64,000 nt of DNA from Undibacterium sp. Jales W-56 (GTDB lineage: Bacteria > Pseudomonadota > Gammaproteobacteria > Burkholderiales > Burkholderiaceae_D): assembly GCF_025548535.1 (NCBI RefSeq), contig NZ_JAJLQW010000001.1:310001-374000 (forward strand), read 5' to 3'. The notes beneath the pieces were generated by a model. The model did no database searches. It was not told the origin of the DNA and worked only from the letters and a program-made list of their open reading frames with translations. A program made the translations under genes and the position numbers. Position 1 is the first letter of the stretch, and each line of letters opens with the position of its first letter. Below are positions 19,665-28,549 of the stretch, piece after piece.

Positions 19665-20213
19665 ATGAAAACTGTAGGTCAAAAACTCGATGCATTCAGC
19701 GTACCGGCAGCTAAGCCAGGTTTTAACCATCATGAAGAAAACGGCGTATCCGCTTTTGAAACGATCACGGAAGCGTCTTTCCCAGGCAAATGGAAAATCA
19801 TTTACTTTTATCCGAAAGATTTCACCTTCGTCTGCCCGACTGAGATCGTTGAATTCGCTAAATTGACCAAAGATTTCGCTGAACGCGATGCGGTTTTGCT
19901 GGGCGGCTCTACCGACAATGAATTCTGCAAATTGGCCTGGCGCCGTGAGCACAAGGACCTGGATAAACTGAATCACCACGCATTCGGCGATTCCACCGGC
20001 TCTCTGGTCGATATGCTGGGCGTCCGCGATGTCAGCGCTGGCGTTGCATTGCGCGCGACTTTCATCGTTGATCCAGACAATGTCATTCAGCACGTTTCTG
20101 TGAACAACCTGAATGTCGGCCGTAACCCGACCGAAATCCTGCGCATTCTGGATGGTCTGCAAACCGATGAATTGTGCCCATGCAATCGCACAGTTGGCGG
20201 CGCTACACTGTAA
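19665..20213 (+). CDS. ahpC: Alkyl hydroperoxide reductase peroxiredoxin AhpC
   Basis: 182 residues from the ATG at 19665, set by CAGGAGAAATTA upstream. Peroxidatic Cys57 lies in DFTFVCPTE and the resolving cysteines in DELCPCNR near the C-terminus (171 and 173), a pattern of AhpC proteins that use AhpD rather than AhpF as reductant. It reduces organic peroxides and H2O2 in the cytosol. ahpD follows directly, as in Mycobacterium tuberculosis. The gene is preceded by an OxyR-like site. Confidence 0.95.
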   Translation: MKTVGQKLDAFSVPAAKPGFNHHEENGVSAFETITEASFPGKWKIIYFYPKDFTFVCPTEIVEFAKLTKDFAERDAVLLGGSTDNEFCKLAWRREHKDLDKLNHHAFGDSTGSLVDMLGVRDVSAGVALRATFIVDPDNVIQHVSVNNLNVGRNPTEILRILDGLQTDELCPCNRTVGGATL

Positions 20214-20251
20214 ATTTGTCGAGGACATTATTGTGTCCGCGCAAATAACTG

Positions 20252-20271
20252 AAACCCGCTGCGGCGGGTTT
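20252..20271 (+). terminator. Hairpin between ahpC and ahpD
   Basis: AAACCCGC-TGCG-GCGGGTTT then TT, a strong stem with a short T run. A smaller GGACA/TGTCC hairpin lies just before it (about 20223-20238). It may attenuate ahpD relative to ahpC. Confidence 0.65.
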
Positions 20272-20299
20272 TAAAATCACTGAATAATAGGAAAATACT

Positions 20300-20818
20300 A
20301 TGGAATTTTTAAATTCAATTAAAGATCTTATTCCTGATTATGCGAAAGACATTCGCCTGAACATCGACGGCACGATCGCCCGCTCCAGCCTGGAACCTGG
20401 TGTCGCGGTTGGTGCCGCATTGGCGGCAGCATTTGCGGCAAAAAGCAAGCCAATGATCGACGCCATCAAAGCGAGCGGGGCGCTTACCGAGCAAGAAATC
20501 AATGGCGCACTGACCGCCGCGTCCTTGATGGGAATGAACAATGCGTGGTATCCGTTTGTAGAAATGGCGGATGACGCCGATCTGAAAACCCAGGCGCCGC
20601 AACTTCGCATGAATGCGTATGCCACCAACGGCGGTGTCGATAAACGCAGTTTTGAAATCTTTGCCCTGGCCGCATCGATCGTCGGCAAATGTCATTTTTG
20701 CGTGAAAGCGCATTTTGAAACACTGCGTAAAGAAGGTTTGAGCACGACCCAATTACGGGATATCGGCCGTATCGCTGCCGTTATCAATGCCGCATCGCAG
20801 GTTATCGCCGCGGAGTAG
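20300..20818 (+). CDS. ahpD: Alkyl hydroperoxidase AhpD (carboxymuconolactone-decarboxylase fold)
   Basis: 172 residues, normal AhpD length. The catalytic CxxC-x3-H motif is present as C131-HF-C134 and H138 in VGKCHFCVKAHFE. AhpD relays electrons (from a lipoamide system in M. tuberculosis) to the disulphide of AhpC. A purine-rich AATAGGAAAATACT precedes the ATG. It is paired with ahpC and closed by its own terminator. Confidence 0.93.
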   Translation: MEFLNSIKDLIPDYAKDIRLNIDGTIARSSLEPGVAVGAALAAAFAAKSKPMIDAIKASGALTEQEINGALTAASLMGMNNAWYPFVEMADDADLKTQAPQLRMNAYATNGGVDKRSFEIFALAASIVGKCHFCVKAHFETLRKEGLSTTQLRDIGRIAAVINAASQVIAAE

Positions 20819-20850
20819 CTTTTCCGCAAACCGCTTGGATGAATATTAGC

Positions 20851-20881
20851 AATGGCAGTCCATCGGGCTGCCATTTTTTTT
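20851..20881 (+). terminator. Terminator after ahpD
   Basis: Stem AATGGCAG / CTGCCATT (20851-20858 with 20868-20875) followed by a run of T. Confidence 0.88.
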
Positions 20882-20909
20882 GATGTTGACGATAATGTTG
20901 CGTGCTTCT

Positions 20910-21719
20910 TTACTTACCATCGCCACGATTGCCCACATTTAAGAAGGGGATTGCACCGCCGGTTGTAGTCGGTAAGCGGCCATCCCATTTCTCAATCGCT
21001 TTTGCCTGGTTCTCCGTTTCACGCAGGCGCAGTAATTCTGGCGTGACTTGCTGGCGCTGCAAAGCCAGGGCTTCCGCTTCAGCGCGGGCACGCGAGATTT
21101 TTTGTTTGGCTTCAACGTCAATACGCTGCAAGTCGCGTTCCGCTTTCATCTTTAATTGATCCGCCGTGGTTTTCGCCTCGATCGCTTCGTTAAAAGTTTT
21201 GCTGAAATTAAAATTCACGATAGAGAATTCATCGACTACCAGGCCGTGGCGCGCCATCCGTTCACGCAAGGCGAGCACGATTTCATCGCGCACTTGAGAG
21301 CGGCGTGAGATCAGTTCTTCTGCGGTAAAGCGTGCGGTGACGGCTTTCACCGCTTCTTGCACGCTGGGGATAATGATGCGTTCGCCGGCTTCATTGCCCA
21401 GGTCGCGATACACCGATACGACCGCATCGGGACGGATGTGATAGTTGATCGCGATCTTGGTGTGCACAGTTTGTAAATCTTTGGACGCCGCATCGCCGTC
21501 GCCTTCGCCTTTTTGAATGGCGACGGAGACTTTATGCATGGTCTGAGCGATAGGCCAGACCAAGTGGATGCCTTCGCTATAGACCTCTTCCGAGGGTTTG
21601 CCGAAGGTCGTCAACACGCCGCGATAACCCGCCGGGATCGTGGCGAAAGGCGAGAGCGCAAACAGGAGCAACAGGATGACGATGAACGCAATAATTTTTG
21701 GCAGTTTCTGTGCAAGCAT
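20910..21719 (-). CDS. SPFH/prohibitin-family membrane protein
   Basis: 269 residues from the ATG at 21719 (AAGG about 10 nt upstream); an in-frame start at 21752 is possible. One N-terminal membrane helix (PKIIAFIVILLLLFALSPF) precedes an SPFH domain (GYRGVLTTFGKPSEEVYSEGIHLVWPI) and a long coiled coil rich in Ala/Glu/Arg (FNEAIEAKTTADQLKMKAERD and on). Such proteins form large rings in the inner membrane and scaffold proteases such as FtsH. It is the prohibitin type rather than the HflK/HflC pair, and stands alone. Confidence 0.88.
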   Translation of the reverse strand: MLAQKLPKIIAFIVILLLLFALSPFATIPAGYRGVLTTFGKPSEEVYSEGIHLVWPIAQTMHKVSVAIQKGEGDGDAASKDLQTVHTKIAINYHIRPDAVVSVYRDLGNEAGERIIIPSVQEAVKAVTARFTAEELISRRSQVRDEIVLALRERMARHGLVVDEFSIVNFNFSKTFNEAIEAKTTADQLKMKAERDLQRIDVEAKQKISRARAEAEALALQRQQVTPELLRLRETENQAKAIEKWDGRLPTTTGGAIPFLNVGNRGDGK

Positions 21720-21880
21720 GATGGTTTTACCTTGTTGTTTGAATAAAAACAAAGCAAGTGTAGGTGCTGGTACATGTTTGTGCCAGTGGATTCTAGCGGT
21801 AATCGCTGAGTCAATTCACCATTACGATTACTCCGTCATGCGCTGGCATTGCTACACGGGATGCCAGGCATCAAGCCAGG

Positions 21881-22831
21881 TCAGGCGATGTGATCTGAGG
21901 CAGATTTTGTGGAGGACTCTTCGATTGCCGATGATTTGCGTGAACCTGAACTCGGCTCCTGATACATCCATGGCAGCATGAACTTGGTCATCTCAGACGC
22001 CGCATGCACCGGCGATTTGGCCTGATGGGCGACGGCGCTGCAAATTGCTTCAATCAGGCACAGCGCCGCACCTTCAGAATTAGGCGACAACTGGCGGCGC
22101 GTCTGGGCGTACAAAGTCAGATTGGCAATCGAAGCCAGCGGCGAACTTGGAGCATCGGTCAAGGCTAGAATCGGTACGCCTTTTTCGCGTACCTGTTGCA
22201 GCAGCGTGATCACATCCTCGGCATAGCGCGGGAAGGTAATGCCGATCACCAGATCGCGTTCGGTATATTTGAATAACTGACGAGCCACATGCGACGGTCC
22301 GCCGGAGCCTATCGTCGATTGTATGGTCTGGCAAAACGGATCGAGTCCATGCGCCATCAATCCGCCGAGGAAGGCGCTCGCACCGTAGCCGACGATATAA
22401 ATGCGCTCGGCATTCAAAATCATCTTGACGGCCTGATTGCAGACCTCAGGCACCAGAGAGCGGCGCGTGGCTTCCAGATTGTTGAGATCTTCGTTGAGCG
22501 AACCGGCGATGATCTCGGTGCTGGTTGCCGGACGTTGCACTTCGCTGCGCAAGTTATCAATCGGTGCCAGCATCGCTTCAAAGCCGCACACCAATTCAGC
22601 ACGAAACTGCGGGTAGCCTTCAAAGCCCAACGCACGGGCAAAACGATTGGCGGTAGCGACCGAGATGCCAACCGCATTCGCCAACTCATCGATCGACATC
22701 GTTGCTGAGCGGAATACATTCGATAACACGTAATCAGCAGTTTTTCTGTGCGCCTTGGACAAGTGCATGTACACCTTGCCGATGCGGGTATTAACCGTAC
22801 CACCCAGCGCTTGGTTATCGAATCGATTCAT
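21881..22831 (-). CDS. RpiR/MurR-family transcriptional regulator
   Basis: 316 residues. N-terminal RpiR-type helix-turn-helix (about 20-85, with MSIDELANAVGISVATANRFARALGFEGYPQFR) and a C-terminal SIS sugar-phosphate-binding domain (about 130-260, with IYIVGYGASAFLGGLMAHGL and ITFPRYAEDVITLLQQVREKGVPILALTD). A Ser-rich tail follows. It should sense a phosphosugar; in related bacteria such proteins control central carbon genes. No sugar catabolic operon is adjacent, so the target is unknown. Confidence 0.9.
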   Translation of the reverse strand: MNRFDNQALGGTVNTRIGKVYMHLSKAHRKTADYVLSNVFRSATMSIDELANAVGISVATANRFARALGFEGYPQFRAELVCGFEAMLAPIDNLRSEVQRPATSTEIIAGSLNEDLNNLEATRRSLVPEVCNQAVKMILNAERIYIVGYGASAFLGGLMAHGLDPFCQTIQSTIGSGGPSHVARQLFKYTERDLVIGITFPRYAEDVITLLQQVREKGVPILALTDAPSSPLASIANLTLYAQTRRQLSPNSEGAALCLIEAICSAVAHQAKSPVHAASEMTKFMLPWMYQEPSSGSRKSSAIEESSTKSASDHIA

Positions 22832-23209
22832 AATCGGCGGTTATCTAAAGGGAGTGAAGAGGATTAACTGGCAAATAAAATGTAAATATAATTTCATCGT
22901 ACTAAATTGTAAAGAAATAAAATGCTTCAAAAAGTTGCTGAAATTTTATGCAGCATGGATTCTTGCATTTTGTTTCATCAAAATCGAATGAAATTGGGTA
23001 ATGGCAAAGAATATCGGGTTTCTATCGGGTTTTATTTTGAAATACCCTCTTATTGCTCAATTTTGTTAGTAAAACGATGAGAAATTCCAATCTTACGCTA
23101 CTTGATGCAAGATCGATATTTTGTATATACCCCTATCCAGTATATTTTAAATTCGCAATAAAAATATGCCGGATAAAGGATGTTTTGTATAAAAACAGGG
23201 GGAGTATAT
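22832..23209. other. AT-rich intergenic region upstream of the rpiR-like gene
   Basis: 378 bp, markedly AT-rich, between the rpiR-type gene (reading away) and the end of the glutamate-synthase-like gene. It must hold the rpiR promoter; no gene, terminator hairpin or named operator was recognised. Confidence 0.5.
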
Positions 23210-24829
23210 TTATTTGATCGGATGGAACGAGGCCGCTTGCGCCAGCGGCCAGTAGGTCGCGAATACTTCGGGCAGCTGGTTGAGCTGACCGGCATCCAGC
23301 AGCGCACCCGGATCCAGATACGGCAGCAGGCTGGATACCAGCTTGACCTGGTTGCCCGATACCCGCCGTACCAGATGATAAGGTTTGAGTTCTTCCGGGT
23401 GCTTTAAGCCGGTTGCCGCGATCAGTTCGGCTAGCGCCTTCAAGGTATTTTGATGAAAATGCGCAACCCGCTCCGCTTTGTCCGGTATAAACAGCGCACG
23501 CTGGCGCAGCGGGTCCTGGGTTGCCACGCCGGTCGGGCATTTGCCGGTATGACAGCTTTGCGATTGAATGCAGCCCAGCGCAAACATGAAGCCGCGTGCC
23601 GAATTGCACCAGTCGGCACCGAGCGCCAGAGTGCGGGCGATATCGAATGCGGTGATGATCTTGCCGGAAGCGCCGATTTTCACCTTATCGCGCAAATTGG
23701 TGCCGACCAACGCGTTATGCACCAGTAACAAGGCTTCCTGCAAAGGCACCCCGACATGGTCGGTGAACTCGACCGGCGCCGCACCGGTACCGCCTTCGGC
23801 ACCGTCGACCACGATAAAATCAGGCGTGATGCCGGTAGCCAGCATGGCTTTGACTATCCCGAAAAATTCCCAGGGATGACCCACCGCAAATTTAAATCCG
23901 GTCGGTTTGCCGCCGGACAGACGGCGTAATTTATCAATGAATTGCAGCATCTCTATCGGTGTGGAAAATGCCGAATGCGAGGCCGGTGAGACGCAATCCA
24001 CACCCGCCGGGACACCGCGTGCGGCGGCGATTTCTATCGTGACTTTGGCGCCGGGCAGCAAGCCGCCGTGACCGGGTTTGGCCCCTTGCGATAATTTCAG
24101 CTCGATCATTTTGACTTGCGGCAGCGTAGCGCTGGCGACAAAGCGTTCTTCCGAAAAATTGCCATCGGTAGTGCGGCAGCCGAAATAGCCGGAACCGATT
24201 TCCCATACCAGATCGCCGCCGGGTTCATCGCCATTTTCAGGTTGGTGATAACGGCTGATACTGCCTTCGCCGGTGTCGTGCATGAAGCGGCCTTTTTGCG
24301 CACCCTGGTTCAGGGCGCGGATCGCATTCGCCGATAAGGCGCCAAAACTCATCGCCGAGATATTAAACACGCTGGCAGAATAAGGCTGGGCGCGCCCGGC
24401 ACCGATGGTGATGCGGAAATCGTGCTTATCTACCTTGCTCGGCGTGATCGAGTGGTTGATCCACTCATAACCGGATTGGTACAAATCAAGCTGGGTGCCG
24501 AACGGACGCTTATCCAATTCCTGCTTGGCGCGTTGATACACAATCGAACGCTGATTGCGCGAGAAAGGATTGGCGGCGGTATCTTCTTCTAAAAAATACT
24601 GGCGTATCTCGGGGCGGATCGATTCAAAGAAAAACCGGAAATGCGCGATGATGGGATAGTTGCGCAAGATAGAGCGTTTGGTTTGCAGCAGGTCAGCAAC
24701 ACCAAGCGCCGTCAAACCACCGGAGAGTGCCACCAGCCACCAGCCCGCGTGGAACAGAAATCCTATGAACATCGACAACAAAAACACAAAGCTGGCAATG
24801 ATCAGGGTCAGGTAACGCGCAACATGCAT
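23210..24829 (-). CDS. FMN-binding glutamate synthase family protein, membrane-anchored
   Basis: 539 residues from the ATG at 24829 (GGAG 8 nt upstream). Two N-terminal membrane helices (about 4-45) precede a GltS-type FMN barrel: FNISAMSFGALSANAIRALNQGA, KPGHGGLLPG, DFIVVDGAEGGTGAAP, and a Cys-x5-Cys-x4-Cys [3Fe-4S] motif (CIQSQSCHTGKCPTG). The amidotransferase and linker domains of full glutamate synthase are missing. Such stand-alone proteins are common, but their reaction is uncertain. No gltD partner is nearby. Confidence 0.88.
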   Translation of the reverse strand: MHVARYLTLIIASFVFLLSMFIGFLFHAGWWLVALSGGLTALGVADLLQTKRSILRNYPIIAHFRFFFESIRPEIRQYFLEEDTAANPFSRNQRSIVYQRAKQELDKRPFGTQLDLYQSGYEWINHSITPSKVDKHDFRITIGAGRAQPYSASVFNISAMSFGALSANAIRALNQGAQKGRFMHDTGEGSISRYHQPENGDEPGGDLVWEIGSGYFGCRTTDGNFSEERFVASATLPQVKMIELKLSQGAKPGHGGLLPGAKVTIEIAAARGVPAGVDCVSPASHSAFSTPIEMLQFIDKLRRLSGGKPTGFKFAVGHPWEFFGIVKAMLATGITPDFIVVDGAEGGTGAAPVEFTDHVGVPLQEALLLVHNALVGTNLRDKVKIGASGKIITAFDIARTLALGADWCNSARGFMFALGCIQSQSCHTGKCPTGVATQDPLRQRALFIPDKAERVAHFHQNTLKALAELIAATGLKHPEELKPYHLVRRVSGNQVKLVSSLLPYLDPGALLDAGQLNQLPEVFATYWPLAQAASFHPIK

Positions 24830-24949
24830 GGTGTTCTCCGTTGATGGGCCAATCGGAGTGTACAACGACGTAGGCGAATCCAGCTAGTCCGACATACGGC
24901 GATGCTTTCGAAGCAGTGTCCGGTAGCTTAGCCGTATCGGAATAAGTGC

Positions 24950-25072
24950 GAGTATAAAAACCAACCCGCAAGCCGGGTGCGCCTGTTGGCACGAAATGCC
25001 TCTGAAAGCCGCATCCAGACTGCGGGTGGGATATCAATGACGTAAGCAGTTTTCTGTTTTGCCTAAGTTCTA
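24950..25072 (-). repeat. MITE-like element, copy C (truncated)
   Basis: Read on the minus strand from 25072, it starts TAGAACTTAGGCAAAAC, continues with AACTGCTTACGTCATTGAT and then the shared core (GATGCGGCTTTCAGAGGCAT, GCAGGCGCACC-like segment, CTTGCGGGTTGGTTTTTA). Similarity to the copies at 26238 and 34993 stops around 24950, so the distal third and the second terminal repeat are missing. Confidence 0.7.
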
Positions 25073-25141
25073 CCTAACAAAAAGTGCGCGCGTCTTGCCC
25101 GCATCTGGCCGGCATGCACGCTCTCCAGGGTCAAGCGCCGG

Positions 25142-25333
25142 CTAAGTGTAGAAGCGTGGCAGATGAATGCCCGGGACTATCCCGAATGCCGACAAAATAA
25201 TGGCGATCAACAGAATGATGAAGAGTACCCGGACGATCTGCGCTACCGGAGAGGGCAAGGGCAACATGCCTACCAGCCACCAAATCAGACCGAAGACAAC
25301 CAGATAAATAATAAGGTTGATGATCATGCTCAT
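25142..25333 (-). CDS. Small two-helix membrane protein
   Basis: 63 residues, almost entirely hydrophobic: helix 1 at about 3-24 (IINLIIYLVVFGLIWWLVGML) and helix 2 at about 33-55 (VRVLFIILLIAIILSAFGIV). It resembles the Thivi_2564-type family of tiny membrane proteins of unknown function. AGGAAAAAG lies about 8-11 nt upstream of ATGAGCATG. It lies between two inverted copies of the MITE-like element together with the next gene. Confidence 0.7.
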   Translation of the reverse strand: MSMIINLIIYLVVFGLIWWLVGMLPLPSPVAQIVRVLFIILLIAIILSAFGIVPGIHLPRFYT

Positions 25334-25369
25334 AGGTTTCTTTTTCCTGTTTTTAAAATATTGTGCTTA

Positions 25370-25407
25370 CCATTAAAAGCAGGAATCCTACTTAGAGGAT
25401 CCCTGCT
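25370..25407 (-). terminator. Terminator of the collagen-like lipoprotein gene
   Basis: On the minus strand the stem AGCAGGGATCC / GGATTCCTGCT (one G-U pair) ends in TTTTAATGG, 40 bp after the stop at 25447. Confidence 0.75.
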
Positions 25408-25446
25408 TGCACCATGAACCGGAAATATCACTTTCCGGCCACGGGC

Positions 25447-25752
25447 TTACTTAGGTACAACAATGACTGTGTCGCCTGTTTTGCCCGGAGTACCTGGCTC
25501 GCCTTTGGCGCCATCATAGCCAGGCATACCTTGTGCGCCAGGAGTTCCCGCAGGACCGGCAGCCCCGGCGGATGCCGGCGCACCTGTCGCGCCAGAGGCG
25601 CCGGTAGCACCGGTAGCACCAGCAGGACCAGGAACCGGTACAGGAACAGGAACGGCAACCGGAGTTTGCACAACAACCGGTTGAGTTGGACGATCGCAGG
25701 CAGACAACGCTACTGAGCCAATAAGTGCCAGCAACAGAATCGAAAATTTCAT
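25447..25752 (-). CDS. Collagen-like (Gly-X-Y) lipoprotein
   Basis: 101 residues. Signal peptide with lipobox LSAC (Cys19), so it is probably a lipoprotein. After a Val/Pro-rich spacer (PVVVQTPVAVPVPVPVP) comes a run of Gly-X-Y triplets, about 42-93 (GPAGATGATGASGATG and GEPGTPGKTGDT), broken once at GAPASAGAAG. Such repeats form trimeric collagen helices in some bacterial surface proteins. The tail VIVVPK is short and no binding head domain exists. The DNA is internally repetitive. Function unknown; a surface stalk or spacer is an inference. Confidence 0.85.
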   Translation of the reverse strand: MKFSILLLALIGSVALSACDRPTQPVVVQTPVAVPVPVPVPGPAGATGATGASGATGAPASAGAAGPAGTPGAQGMPGYDGAKGEPGTPGKTGDTVIVVPK

Positions 25753-26237
25753 GATAAATCCCTCAATTTAAAAATACAGTGGAAGCAAAGATTTCCGTGG
25801 AAGAGTCAAACTACAGCCGACGCCGCAACGGAATTTATTCACTACAGATGGTGTTGGCAGATCACCGGAGAATGTGAGCGTGAACTCTCACTCATCAAAT
25901 CCGGTCATACAGACAATGCGTAGCATGCGCTGATAATCTTTTGAGCTCTGTTGGTTAGCGAACATATCGAAACTAACTTTTGGCTTATATTGATCAAACC
26001 GGTAATAAAGAGTGATGGTTGTAGTTTGTTTGAATTGGAATTCGATTGATCCCGCTGCCGAGAGGTATGCGGGATTTTTTTGTGTTAAAAGGATGTGAGC
26101 CAGGAACAGCGAGGCCGGTTGTTGCAGATAAGTTGCAGGAAAGTTACGGAAATTTTGATGCCGGAGTTGGCAGCCAGGTGTTGCACCACGAATAAGCCCG
26201 CCAGCGAGATCGCCATCTTTGAGCTATGTGTTTTTAT
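25753..26237. other. Intergenic region, promoter side of the collagen-like gene
   Basis: 485 bp up to the MITE-like copy A. It must hold the lipoprotein promoter (minus strand). A plus-strand open frame starting at 26095 has no ribosome-binding site or family resemblance and runs into the repeat. A hairpin-like GATCCCGCTGCCGAGAG region (about 26048-26075) is weak. Nothing else is recognised. Confidence 0.5.
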
Positions 26238-26440
26238 TATGACTTGCGCAAAACGACAAACTGCTTACCATAATTCAGATTGAAACCGCATGCTAGATGC
26301 GGCTTTCAGAGGCATTTCATGCCAGCAGGCGCACCCAGCTTGCGGGTTCGTTTTTATGCTCACATTTCATGGAGCCAGTTTCCCTTGCTTTTTCTCTGTG
26401 TCTCGGCGGTGAGAATTTTTTGGTTTTTGCGTAAGACCTA
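26238..26440 (+). mobile_element. MITE-like element, copy A (full length)
   Basis: 203 bp. It begins TATGACTTGCGCAAAAC and ends GTTTTTGCGTAAGACCTA, imperfect terminal inverted repeats of each other. The inner part contains the shared core (GATGCGGCTTTCAGAGGCAT, then GCAGGCGCACCCAGCTTGCG) and a CTCTGTGTCTCGGCGGTGAG segment. It matches the copy at 34993 over its whole length and copy C over its first two thirds. No coding capacity for a transposase. Confidence 0.75.
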
Positions 26441-26491
26441 TTCATAAATCTGTTTGACTGAATGCGGATTTAAGCCGTCTATTTTTCTTAC

Positions 26492-27592
26492 TTAACTTGC
26501 CGTCGCACTGCTGATAATCCCACCGCCCAGACACACCTCGCCGTCATACAAGACCGCCGATTGGCCCGGCGTCACCGCCCATTGCGCCACATCGAAATTC
26601 AATGCGAAGCGGTCGTCTTGGGTTTGTAAGGTGCAGGCGATATCTGCCTGGCGATAGCGGGTTTTGGCCGAGAGCTGCATTTGGCTGGGCGCATGTCCGG
26701 CGATCCAGCTATTTTGCCCGGCTTCCAGTGCCGAAGACAGCAGCCAGGGGTGATCATGCCCTTGCACCACATACAGCGTATTGTTGACAATGTCTTTCTT
26801 CGCCACATACCAGGCATCGCTGCTGCCATCGGCATTTTGATGCGATTTGATGCCGCCGATGCCGATGCCTTTGCGCTGACCCAGTGTGTAAAAACTCAGG
26901 CCGACATGTTGGCCGACGATCTCGCCTTCCGGTGTTTTCATGTCGCCGGGTTGATAAGACAGGTAACGATTTAAGAATTCACGGAAAGGGCGCTCGCCGA
27001 TAAAGCAGATGCCGGTCGAATCTTTTTTCTTGGCATTCGGCAGTTGCAGTTGTTCGGCGATGTTACGTACCTCGGTTTTTTGAATTTCACCGAGAGGGAA
27101 CAAGGTCTTGCAGAGTTGCGCCTGATTCAGGCGATGCAGAAAATAGCTTTGATCTTTGCTGGCGTCGAGTGCTTTGAGCAATTGGAATTCGCCGTTGACC
27201 TCGCGCACGCGGGCGTAGTGACCGGTGGCGATGTAGTCGGCCCCGAGCTTCATCGCATGATCCAGGAAGGCTTTGAATTTGATCTCTGCATTGCACAGCA
27301 CGTCGGGATTCGGCGTGCGGCCGGCCTGGTATTCGCGCAGAAATTCGGCAAACACGCGGTCTTTGTATTCCGCTGCGAAATTCACCGCTTCGATATCGAC
27401 GCCGACTACATCCGCCACGCTGACGGCATCGATCCAGTCTTCGCGGGTCGAACAATATTCGGAGTCGTCGTCATCTTCCCAGTTCTTCATGAACAGGCCG
27501 ATGACTTCATAGCCCTGTTCTTTGAGCAGCCATGCTGAGACGGAGGAGTCGACGCCGCCTGACATGCCTATTACTACGCGTTTCTTTGTCAT
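26492..27592 (-). CDS. mnmA: tRNA-specific 2-thiouridylase MnmA
   Basis: 366 residues. PP-loop [10 protein letters not shown] at residues 9-18, catalytic Cys100 in [12 protein letters not shown] and Cys196 in STGICFIGE, the pair that carries the persulfide. It thiolates U34 of tRNA-Lys, -Glu and -Gln in the cytosol. It is followed 16 bp downstream from the Nudix gene nudJ on the same strand, the same neighbourhood as in E. coli. Confidence 0.97.
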   Translation of the reverse strand: MTKKRVVIGMSGGVDSSVSAWLLKEQGYEVIGLFMKNWEDDDDSEYCSTREDWIDAVSVADVVGVDIEAVNFAAEYKDRVFAEFLREYQAGRTPNPDVLCNAEIKFKAFLDHAMKLGADYIATGHYARVREVNGEFQLLKALDASKDQSYFLHRLNQAQLCKTLFPLGEIQKTEVRNIAEQLQLPNAKKKDSTGICFIGERPFREFLNRYLSYQPGDMKTPEGEIVGQHVGLSFYTLGQRKGIGIGGIKSHQNADGSSDAWYVAKKDIVNNTLYVVQGHDHPWLLSSALEAGQNSWIAGHAPSQMQLSAKTRYRQADIACTLQTQDDRFALNFDVAQWAVTPGQSAVLYDGEVCLGGGIISSATAS

Positions 27593-27608
27593 ACAGTGCT
27601 TCTCTTTC

Positions 27609-28103
27609 TTATTCGTGGTCGTGCCTGGTTGCGCTTAATGCAGACGGATGCGTGTAGAGCAGGGACAGCGGTGCGCGTTGGCCCGCCAGATAGTCGTTCA
27701 CACATTGCATGACCAGAGGGCTGCGATGGCGCGCTTGCGATGCCAGCAATTCTGCCTGGCTCATCCAAACCGTACGCAGGATGCCGTGATCGAGGGCGCG
27801 CTGATGCGCTGCGCCCAACTCCCCGGCAAATGCAAAGCGCAAATAGGTGACTTGTTCCCCCGTTTTGGGCGACACATAGCGCGACAGATAGGTGCCGATC
27901 AATCCTGTCGGCGTGAAGTCGTGCGCGGTTTCTTCCAGCGTTTCGCGGATCACTGCTTGCTGCAGGGTTTCGTCGGGATCAAGATGGCCGGCCGGCTGGT
28001 TGATGCGCACGCCGTCTTCAGTCTCTTCTTCTATCATTAAAAATCGCTCATCGCGCGCAATAATCGCGGCAACCGTGACCGAGGGTTTCCAAATTCTTGA
28101 CAT
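27609..28103 (-). CDS. nudJ: Nudix hydrolase NudJ-like
   Basis: 164 residues from the ATG at 28103 (GAAAGAAG upstream); the frame extends only to a TTG four codons earlier. The Nudix box is G-x5-E-x7-RET-LEETA (residues about 39-60), with Thr where Gly is usual near the end. The C-terminal region has [10 protein letters not shown]. NudJ hydrolyses thiamine pyrophosphates and nucleoside phosphates. Its position directly upstream of mnmA supports orthology. Confidence 0.88.
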   Translation of the reverse strand: MSRIWKPSVTVAAIIARDERFLMIEEETEDGVRINQPAGHLDPDETLQQAVIRETLEETAHDFTPTGLIGTYLSRYVSPKTGEQVTYLRFAFAGELGAAHQRALDHGILRTVWMSQAELLASQARHRSPLVMQCVNDYLAGQRAPLSLLYTHPSALSATRHDHE

Positions 28104-28549
28104 AGCTTCTTTCAATAAGTCCGGTATTTTACTTTGCCATCAAATATTGTGTGGCAAAGCAGCAAATCTGAGGCCGAATTAGCTAATGCAAATTTTATCT
28201 ATGGGCGTCTTTCATCGCGGATTGGCACCGGCATTTTTGATGATAAAAGAGGCATTAAATTTGGCGCATTCTTGGATAAAGCCTTATTTCAAGCGGGTTT
28301 TCATGCTAGTGTAGCGAACGCAATTTGCTCGCTATTGGTGCGCAGGTGGCGGGATTGAATACGGTATTTTGTATAAAAATGCAAAAAATAGAACGGTTGT
28401 GCTAAAAAACATTTTGCGTGTAATATCGTTGTCGAATATCAAATGTAAGATTCGGGTAAGAATCCAGGCAGGGCTGACAAGAGGATCTGTGCAGGGTCGG
28501 GTCCTGACCCGTGCTACCAATTTAAAACAAGCAACCAAGGAGCAAACCT
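28104..28549. promoter_or_regulatory. Divergent promoter region nudJ / pntAA
   Basis: 446 bp with no recognised gene. A weak pair TTGCGT-N17-TATCAA (about 28411-28439) reads towards pntAA. A perfect 6-bp hairpin CGGGTC-CT-GACCCG lies at 28498-28511, about 40 bp before the pntAA start, and could affect the leader RNA. Confidence 0.35.

Noticed and set aside
26095-26283. Plus-strand frame of 62 codons in the gap before mnmA
   Set aside because: No ribosome-binding site, no family resemblance, and it runs into the MITE-like element.
23170-28385. Shared TTTTGTATAAAAA words near 23181 and 28370
   Set aside because: Short AT-rich match in two intergenic regions with no further similarity; likely chance.
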